This document shows positions 11,439 to 64,000 of a DNA stretch of 64,000 nt, piece after piece. Position numbers and translations under genes: made by a program. The DNA comes from Polyodon spathula. Its lineage: Eukaryota > Chordata > Actinopteri > Acipenseriformes > Polyodontidae. The notes under the pieces were generated by a model, which saw only the letters and a list, made by a program, of their open reading frames with translations, ran no database searches and was not told the origin of the DNA. The DNA lies in the NCBI RefSeq assembly GCF_017654505.1, contig NC_054535.1, positions 49,250,848 to 49,314,847 of the forward strand, read 5' to 3'. Positions within the stretch are counted from its first letter, which is position 1, and every line of letters begins with the position of its first letter.

Positions 11439-13140
11439 TGACGTCCATCAGCACTTTTTTTTTTTTTTGTATTGTTGCATTTTCTTTGCAGGTAAAACAT
11501 TCTTTTAGAACAGGTGCATATGACTATGCAATACTTTTTAATCTATAGTATTAATGAAATATTAAAGTTGTTGTACTTTAAGTCTTGTGGTTTGTGTGTT
11601 GCTGCACTTGTCCAAAATAATGCAAGTTGTAACGGGGTGCTGTTGCGACAAAATAGAACAATGCATCATAGCACAGACCAGAAAGAAAACATCTCCATTT
11701 AACCTTAAGATTACAGAAGGAGATGTTTTTAAAAATAAAGAAGTGCTGCCATTACTTTCTGTACAGTAGGAACTATTTGTTTGGTCAGATTCACTTTTTG
11801 TTTAAAACTTTATGAAGAGGCAGTAGATGAACACAACTGTATGGGCAGAACAGAAGTAACTCTACACAGTGTACATTTGTTTGTGTACTTCATTATTGGT
11901 GGAAAGCACAAGGTTACCAACTAACTTGCATTCACAGTATTTATAGATCATGATCAAAAGACAATACTCCACTTTTTTTTTTGTAACGTTGTAAAACAAA
12001 TCATTGGCAATTTTTAATGTCTTCTGGCAAACGTCACTGTTTTAGTGTATTGTTTGGTATTCACTAATTTAATTTTGTAATTTTTTGCAGTATTTAAATA
12101 AAACTGTGCCAGTGATACATTTTTCTTAAAATTATATATATATATAACACAGAGGTGGGTTTTGTTTTTCAGAAGCCATATTTCCATTAACTAACCTTGC
12201 TTGGCTTTACCCAGATTCATATAGGACTTCTATTGGTGAATTCTAGGTTTTCCTCTCCTGTCACTTTATCCAGTCTCATTTATTTTACTTCAAGCGGTCA
12301 CTAGAAGGAATGCAAAAGACACTGAAAACACAAGAATTGCTACTCCATGAAAGTAATTTGTAGGCAACTCCAGTGTTATTTTTTGTGTCCTAGTAGGCAT
12401 AGGGCAAAGCAGTGATTCCGTACTCTAAGGGAGAGCTAAATTGTGGGAATTCAAGGAGTTGAAGATCCTACAGATTGCAGTAACCAATTGCATTTCTGCA
12501 AATTGCATTTGTTTCAATTGTGTGCTCCTTTGTATTACTTTTATTTGAACTGCAGGACTGGAATATGTACAAAGATGCTGGCTAATTGTATGTTCATCAA
12601 TTGCCATTTAAAAAATGCTAATGTACAGTGTTTCACATAACTTATCATTAGGTTCTCACATGAATAACAGCAGAAATGGTTTTGTACTCACCAAAATGAA
12701 GGGTCATTGTCCAAGCTGTCTCGCTCCATCACCACTTTCTCCAACATTTCAAACAATTGTGATGTCAAGGATCAGGGGTGTAAGTGTGGATCTAGATTCT
12801 AGTGTCGGGGTACCTCCAGTAGCGCGAGTGACAATTCCAGACAGTTCTGGTGCCATTTTTAATTTATTGTTATCGTTATTTTTGTATTTGTTAGCAACAA
12901 ACAAGTGATAGTTTCTCATTGGGTCTGGACTACTCAAATGACTCGCCGACACTCCTCCACAAACACAGGAGAGAAGGTGTAAGGGAGGCTTGATTAGGGT
13001 GTTATCTGGTTCTAAACTTTCAAAATGATTGCACCTGTCACAGAGGCTGGATTCAGGATCAAAGGTTTCAGTGGTCATCTTGCACATGTTCATATCTATC
13101 AGAGCAGAAAGGCATGAGGCCGATACGTGAGACTGAGTTA
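11439..13140 (+). other. ING2 3' untranslated region and intergenic flank
   Basis: AT-rich sequence after the ING2 stop with several candidate poly(A) signals (AATAAA at 11734-11739 and 12097-12102, ATTAAA near 11563). Past about 12.2 kb no further gene or clear repeat was recognised until the Tc1 terminus at 13141. Confidence 0.5.
12097..12102 (+). terminator. Candidate ING2 poly(A) signal
   Basis: AATAAA about 660 bp after the stop, followed within about 20-30 bp by a T-rich stretch. Of the candidate signals this one has the best downstream context. Whether it is used is inferred. Confidence 0.45.
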
Positions 13141-14640
13141 CAGTACCAGTCAAAAGTTTGAGTACACTTGCTGGAAACTTGTTTTTTTTCATATTTGACA
13201 GAGTTTTACGTTGTATACGTTTCTGTAAAAACTTGAAAATGAAAACACGTTACAATATACAAAACATAAGGAGTATCAAAGCAATGTTCAAGAAAATAGA
13301 AAATTGTCTCTAAATCTTGGATTCCTCAAAATAGCCACCCTTTGCCTTAATAACAGCCTCACAAACATGAGGCATTCGGTTAACAAGTTTCAGCAGGAAA
13401 TCACCCGACATGTCTTCCCAGCTCTTCTGCAGCAATTCCCAGAGATGTAGGGCACTTGTGGGTAGCTTTGCTTTGACTCTTCTGTCCAGTTCATCCCATA
13501 CAAGTTCTATGGGATTGAGGTCTGGAAACGGCAGGCCAGGTCATTAGATTGAGTTGCCCTTCACTTTCCTTCACCAGGTCTTGCACAACTTTGAGATGTG
13601 TTTCGGGTCATTATCTTTTGCTGAAGAATGAAGGACTGCCCAACTAGCCATAATCTTTATGGAATGACATGCCTCTGAAGTATGCTATGATAGCCATGCT
13701 GGTTGAGCTTGCCATGTTAACGATCACCAACTGTCACCAGCAAAGCAACCCCAGACCTTGACACTGCCTCCTCCATGCTTGACGGTGGGAACCATACATT
13801 CAGAACTCATAAGCTCACCCTCTCTGTGTCTTACAAATACTCAGTGGTTGGACCCAAATATTTCAAATTTTGACTCCTCGTTCCATAAGACCGACTTCCA
13901 CTCCCCAAACGTCCAGTTTGTGTTTTTTGGCCCAGGCAAGTCTCTTCCTCTTATTCTGCAATCTTAACAATGGTTTCTTTGTAGCAATTCTTCCAGTTAG
14001 GCCAGGCAATCTCCTCTGAACAGCTGATGGTGAAACATCTGTACTTCTAGTAGCATTTAGGTAAGCTTGTATTTCAGAGGCAGTTAATCGCTAGTTTCGC
14101 AGACTTGTGATTCAAATGAACTTGTTCTCTGATCACCCTTGGTCTGCCTGAACTTGTTCAGTCCTCATGAGTGCAAGTTTCTTCAAATCATTTGATGGTC
14201 TTGGCCACAGCAGTTAGAGACACTTGCAAAGTTCTTGCAATTTGTCTTAAAGATTGACCTTCATTTCTTAAAGTAATTAGTCTTTTTTTCTTTGCTTAAC
14301 TGAGTGTATTTTGCCATTTTCTGCTCCCTTACATTCAAGAATGACAAACTTGTGCCTATACTACCTATATTTATAGTAATCATGGACCCTCACCTGTTAA
14401 CAATATTTGGAATGACAAAAGGTTAATTGGGTAATATGCTAGTTAACTCAGAGAACATCTAACAAGGACACTTTTATACGTAGGCCAGTGTTCTAACACT
14501 GTGTTATACACATTTCAGACTTTTAACTGGCTTTGGCTTCAGACTGAAATCCCTGTGCTTTGGGTGACCATTTCGTTGAAATTGACAAGATTTACATTTT
14601 TATTTAAATTTTTTTTTTTTAATGCAATTCACTTATGATT
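13141..14640 (-). mobile_element. Broken Tc1/mariner element
   Basis: The 3' terminus (CAGTACCAGTCAAAAGTTTG) follows a TA at 13139-13140. Minus-strand transposase remnants run from about 14330 to 13330, with many frame breaks. The relatives at 52868-54520 show the same order of motifs. The 5' terminus is missing: from about 14547 the Tc1 5' segment becomes the outer arm of the large palindrome, and no second terminus is found past it. Confidence 0.75.
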
Positions 14641-15506
14641 ACACTATGTAACACAATTTTTGTTCCTGGGTAGTAAGTGTTATTTCCTAATTGCTTATGC
14701 CTCAAAAGTATAGAAAATGGCTATTATTCCCCACAAACTTTGCTTTTGTGACCAGGACAGCGATATTTCAAAATATCACTATTTCCAGTGGGAAAACGGG
14801 CAAATGTGTGTCTTTTCGTTCACAAAAAGTCAGAAAAACAACATATGAATCCAAATTAACATGTATTTATACTAAAGTAATACAAAAATGACTACAAAAG
14901 ATTTAGAAGCGAGTAGTTTTTCGAGATTTACGATTATACTGTAAATTTACAGTATAATCGTAAATCTCGAAAAACTACTCGCTTCTAAATCTTTTGAATC
15001 CAAATTAACATGTATTTATACTAAAGTAATACAAAGATGACTACAAAAGATTTAGAAGCGAGTAGTTTTTTGAGATTTACAATTATACTGTAAATACAGT
15101 AAATACAGTATAATTGTAAATCTCGAAAAACTACTCACTTCTAAATCTTTTGTAGTCATCTTTGTATTACTTTAGTATAAATACATGTTAATTTGGATTC
15201 CTATGTTGTTTTTTTTCTGACTTTATGTGAACGAAAAGACACATTTGCCCATTTTCCTATTGGAAATAGTGATATTTTGAAATATCACTGTCCTGGTCAC
15301 AAAAGCAAAGTTTGTGGGGAATAATAGCCATGTTCTATACTTTTGAGGCATAAGGAATTAGGAAATAACACTTACTACCCAGGAACAAAAATTGTGTTAC
15401 ATAGTGTAATCATAAGTGAATTGCATTAAAAAAAAAAAAAAAAAAATACATAAAAATGTAAATCTTGTCAATTTCAATGAAATGGTCACCCAAAGCACAG
15501 GGATTT
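14547..15506. repeat. 960-bp nested palindrome (hairpin-forming repeat)
   Basis: The outer arms (14547 to about 14870, and about 15200-15506) are inverted copies that begin and end in Tc1 5' sequence (aaatccctgtgctttgggtg against its complement). Inside are two smaller palindromes. One at 14896-14995 is a perfect 100-bp palindrome with no spacer, centred between 14945 and 14946 (gtaaa|tttac). One at 14996-15200 is an approximately 205-bp quasi-palindrome with a short central taaatacagtaaat. A 100-bp unit is thus present four times in alternating orientation. No coding capacity was seen. Confidence 0.9.
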
Positions 15507-16218
15507 ACCCTGGAACAAAAAAAAAAAAAAATTGTTACACAGTGTAATAATACACTAAATCATTAAAATACATTTGTTTTTGCATTTTTATTTCTTTGCT
15601 TTAGGCTCTATTTATTGATGTTGTTGAAGTAGTGGATTCAGACGCTTGCAACCACGTGGTGTCTGGACTAAATCCCATCAGAACTGAACAGCTACAAAAC
15701 GACCATGTTACACACAATTGTAGATTCATATTGAATATAAACTAAATGAAAACGCATGGCGCACTGAGGAATTAGCATATACGCCTGTGTGAATCACTTT
15801 ACAAAAATAATGTTCTTTATTACCCTGGTACCTGGTACCTTGTTTTTTATTTTTGTGTGTTCAAGTGTTGTTTATGTTATTTTGACTAAAGGTATTTAGA
15901 GTGTGTCGCGCTATGCGAAGTGGCCGAGAATAGGGAATTTTTAAAGATTTTGAGGAAAATGTTGGGACACAGGGACGTCATCCTAGTCACAACCAGATTA
16001 TGTAAACAACGCTTTCCTGTTAAAAAATGTACTGACGGTACGCATTTGCATCTTTTTATAGGTGCGCATGTGTACCTGGATACCAGTTGTGGGAACCCCT
16101 GCTAATGTAAAATGCATACCTGCCAAGTCTCCTGATGACTTAAGAAACTCCCGATATTGTATATTGCCAATTGTAAAATGTTATCTAACAAATGCTCCAC
16201 CCTGCCTGCTTGCTGTCA
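15507..16218. other. Interval without a recognised gene
   Basis: Sequence between the palindrome and the next Tc1. It contains short poly(A) runs and a duplicated ggtacct near 15830, and nothing that could be assigned. Confidence 0.4.
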
Positions 16219-17076
16219 AAACTGAAAGATCATAATTGGATAAGTCTCCATCCCCTGAGTCAATACTTGGTGGAAGTACCTTTGGCAGCGGTTACAGCTG
16301 TGAGTCTGTTGGGATAGGTCTCTACCAACTTTGCACACCTAGATTTGGCAATATTTGACAATTCTTCTTTACAAAACTTCAAGCTCTGTCAAGTTCCTTG
16401 GGGAGCGTTGATGGACAGCAATCTTCAAGTCATGCCACAAATTTTCGATTGGGTTTAGGTCGGGGCTTTGACTGGGCCACTCAAGGACATTTACCTTTTT
16501 GTTCCTTAGCCACTCCAGTGTAGCTTTGGCTGTGTGCTTTAGGTCGTTGTCATGCTGAAAGGTGAAATTCCGTCTCAGTTTCAGCTTTCTTGCAGAGGGA
16601 TGCAGCTTTTCCTCAAGGACTCTGCACTTTGCTCCATTCATTTTCCCTTCTATCCTGACAAGTGCCCCAGTCCCTGCCAATGAGAAACATCCCCATAACA
16701 TGATGCTGTCACCACCATGCTTCACAGTAGGGATGCTGTTCTTTGGGTGATGTGTTGCGTTTGTGCCAAGCATAACACTTTACACTTAGGCCAAAAAGTT
16801 CAATTTTAGTTTCGTCAAACCACAAAACTTTTTGCCACATGGCTACAAAATCTCCTGCATGTTTTTTTTTTTTTTTTTTTGCATACTTCAAATGGGATTC
16901 AAGGTGGGCTTTCTTGAGTAATGGCTTCCTTCTTGCCACCCTACCATACAGGCCAGATTTGTGGAGTGCTTGGGATATTGTTGTCACATCCACACTTTAA
17001 CCAGTCTTGGCCATAAAGGCCTGTAGTTCTTGCGAAGTTGCCATTGAAAGGGGGTGTAGTCTTTCTGTAGGCACTG
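16219..17076 (-). mobile_element. Internally deleted Tc1/mariner element
   Basis: On the minus strand the 5' terminus (cagtgcctacagaaagacta) starts at 17076. The N-terminal DNA-binding part of the transposase is almost wholly missing. Coding resumes with TTISQALHKSGLYGRVARRK (about 16993-16930) and shifts frame around 16770. It then runs through [31 protein letters not shown] and [13 protein letters not shown]. The 3' terminus is lost at about 16219. It belongs to the same subfamily as the copies at 1, 26766 and 46371. Confidence 0.85.
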
Positions 17077-18575
17077 TATATATCTTAATAGAACCCTCCC
17101 ACCCCCCCTTGCTTGCTTGTTTGCTCAACAGCAGAAACCCCCAAACCCCACCCCTAGCTGGCTCAGGGGATACTATAAAAAAAAAAAAAGGTATGTATGT
17201 ATCTTAATTCAGCACCCACTGTCGCATGAAAAAAAAATCCCGATTTTGTATTTTCAAAAGTTGGCAGGTATGAACATGTATGTGTGTCTGGCCATACAAG
17301 AGAATTGTTAGGTCTGTGTACTGTGGCTTTTGAAACACTGCATATCGATGACTGAACAAGGCTAGTAAAGACCATTCAGACCGTTCCATCAGGATAGCTA
17401 ATTCCACTTTGTTACATTTTTCAATCAAATGTGGCCATTTAAGCAGGCTAGCTTTACACACTGTTACAGCCTGACTGCTGTAAACCTTTCTGAATTGCAG
17501 TATTTAAGTGGATCATAACCATATACGCTACTTTTCCATTTGTTTGCACTAAACATTGTATGGGAATCTTGTAAACACTGCAGCAAGGACTGTGGTTAAA
17601 GGTTTTTATTTTACTTAAATAGGTGTTGATGCTGGTTTTGTTTTATTAACATGCTGTAACACAATAGCAACCGAATGCATGGCTTTTACAGTTTTGTTCA
17701 ATGGCTTTCAGCACCCCCACTATAAAAATTGTTCCAGTGCCACTGTTTGAATCTGTCAGGATATCCTATCTCTTGTATAACATTTTTGTCCCAGTATTGC
17801 TCACTGTACAATTACAGTACTTCTGTTTTAGAACTCCTGTGACCATGAAATGACTTGTACCTGTTGACAGCACAACTCAAAACCGACTGCCAAATGGCAA
17901 CATGCCTCTAATGCAAATACATTGTGTACAAGTACACAGTTTCTGATGTGTTGCAGTCCTCAAAGCCCCACTGCTCAATAGTGCTCACGTGTAGTTAAGG
18001 AAGATGTAAGCCTCTACCTGGATCTATGTGCCTGTTTAAGCAGTAACATAACTTTATTTTCATATAATTTAAACATATAATTATTTGTTATAGTAATTTC
18101 ATATTAAATCACAAATACAGTGTGTATGAATTATACATCCAAATACTATCATATACAGTAATTCATATTCAGTATTGTCTTTTTATATAACATGAATGTA
18201 TAAGGGTTAGTCCTGCAAATTTTTTTAATGTAGTTGTGGATGCACAAACCATAATATATATATTTTTTTCTTTTAATAGTATCTCAGTACACAAATAACT
18301 GTTACAATTCATGGGCTTAAGGAAACAAAATGCTGTAGAATTATACAGACACATACACACAAAAAGAAATAATCGGTTGAAAAATACCTCATCCCATTGT
18401 AATGCTCCTCTCCATGGTACCAGACACACCACAAGTTCACAGTTTATATTTATGAAACTGAACAAAAATGGGTAGAATACAGCAGAATATGGCAGTTCCA
18501 TTTACTTTGCATTTGTTGTTGTTGGTGTGTGCTTGAATGCAGAAACTTGAGATGAAAAAGCCAACACAGGATTCT
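17077..18575. other. Intergenic sequence and 3' untranslated region of the NACHT-WD gene
   Basis: No open frame of interest. The part next to 18575 is the presumed 3' untranslated region of the minus-strand gene. Confidence 0.4.
18053..18058 (-). terminator. Candidate poly(A) signal of the NACHT-WD gene
   Basis: AATAAA on the minus strand, about 520 bp past the stop codon. An ATTAAA at about 18273 is a nearer alternative. Confidence 0.35.
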
Positions 18576-62893
<44,318 letters not shown>

Positions 62894-62904
62894 TTCTGTT
62901 TGGC

Positions 62905-63013
62905 AAGAAAAAAAGCCTTTTAAAAGTGTAACAAAAAGGATTCGATTAAAGTCATTTAAGAAAAAAAGCCTTTTAAAAGTGTAACAAAAAGGATTCGATT
63001 AAAGCCATTTCAT
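62905..63013. repeat. 53-bp tandem duplication upstream of exon 1
   Basis: Two adjacent copies of a 53-bp unit (core gccttttaaaagtgtaacaa) that differ at very few bases. They lie 12-120 bp before the start codon of the minus-strand gene, in its presumed 5' untranslated region or core promoter. Confidence 0.9.
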
Positions 63014-64000
63014 AGATTATTATTATTATTATTATATGGAAGGGTTGACTTTATTCAGGATGAAGGGTGTCTGACCGAAAAAATTGAATTTTTTTTTTTT
63101 TTTTTTTGGTCGTGATTCTTGCGTATGTTAACCTGCCAAATCAATAAAATAAGCAACACAGGCTTTGAATTTAAGCACTCTTGCACACACCATTTACCAG
63201 TTGTTTAATTCAGAAGTGTTTTAAGAACAGTAATCTCCCCCCCCCCCCCCCCCCCCCCCCCCCATCAAGAAATATACAACATTTCCTATGTACAAGTGTA
63301 CATTTTCAGAACCTGTACTTCACACAGATATTTCATGCAATTCCTTCTACAGATGGCTGCTATATCCTGGATACTTCATGGCATGTTTTAATTAGAAAGG
63401 AAAACAACTTGGATAATGGATTTTCTTGAAACCCAAACTTATCAGTTAATTAATATGGTGGCACATTGCAGTCATTCTGTTTTCTTTATTCTGTATGATA
63501 TCTGTGTCGTTAGCAGCTATTTTCTGTTCTTTACTGCATCAATGGTGTCTCTGAGATCCTGTACAGCTGGACAAACGCGCTAAGCCTTTAGAAGCCGTAT
63601 TTAGGTTTGTTGTGAATAATGGGATGTGTCAAACAAAGAAGATTGTTCATGTCTGGGAAGACAGAAAAATACAGTACCTTGATCGCCACAGTGACTCAAT
63701 TGTTTAACTAGTGATAATTCATCTTGTAGACATTCATCAAAAGTGCCTAAAATACTGAAGCAAATGAACTTTTGCACAATGCCATCACAATTCAGTCTTC
63801 CTTTCGGGTTTAGAAGTATCCAAAGTGCAGTGAAGCGAGAGAAGCTGCTGTAGACTGGTCAGGAGAAACACATATTCCAGGCTTTCATTTTCCAGGGAAA
63901 TGTCCCAGACATTCAGAACCATTCAGCTGCTCTATATCATCTGCCGCACATGTGGCTTTATTTGTAGACTTTGCCGCCAACTCCTTAACTTTACAGTTAC
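63014..64000. other. 5' flank of the NACHT-WD gene
   Basis: Contains a run of 29 Cs at about 63236-63263 and a T-run at 63089-63107. No gene or clear promoter motif recognised. Confidence 0.4.

Noticed and set aside
12749..13192. 147-codon minus-strand frame between ING2 and the Tc1 element
   Set aside because: Its first residues translate the Tc1 terminus and the rest shows no domain, splice context or codon pattern that would support a gene.

Overview
The window is vertebrate nuclear DNA, most likely from a ray-finned fish. The genes have short exons, GT-AG introns and vertebrate proteins, and the spaces between them are filled with Tc1/mariner, PIF/Harbinger, hAT, Gypsy-type LTR, DIRS, LINE and tRNA-derived SINE remnants typical of fish genomes. 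The species cannot be fixed from the sequence alone. No rRNA, tRNA gene, CRISPR array or bacterial-type operon was seen.

Layout. 1-5.7 kb is repeat debris: a Tc1 transposase tail, a 24/27-bp coding-phase minisatellite, two LTRs placed tail to tail, a Tc1-type terminus and a deleted Gypsy element (gag joined to integrase). 5.7-7.5 kb is AT-rich flank ending in a putative promoter with a perfect CArg box. 7.5-11.4 kb (+) holds a complete two-exon ING2 gene. 11.4-18.5 kb is the gap between convergent genes and holds a broken Tc1, a 960-bp nested palindrome and an internally deleted Tc1. 18.6-62.9 kb (-) is one large gene of about 31 exons. Its introns carry most of the other transposons. 62.9-64 kb is its 5' flank.

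The large minus-strand gene encodes a STAND-type NTPase of roughly 2,060 residues: a novel-looking N-terminal region, a DUF4062-type domain, a NACHT ATPase with clear Walker A and B motifs, a helical linker, a long WD40 region, a coiled-coil stretch and an acidic tail. The order matches the NWD1/NWD2 (NACHT and WD repeat) family, but it is longer than the human members as I recall them. I reassembled it exon by exon from splice sites and reading phase. Twenty-eight of the thirty junctions agree in phase. Two do not (exons 2/3 and 17/18), and these are flagged.

The two host genes are unrelated in function as far as can be told. ING2 is a nuclear H3K4me3 reader. The NACHT-WD protein is an ATP-dependent sensor or scaffold of unknown ligand. 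They converge tail to tail with about 7.1 kb of repeats between their stop codons.
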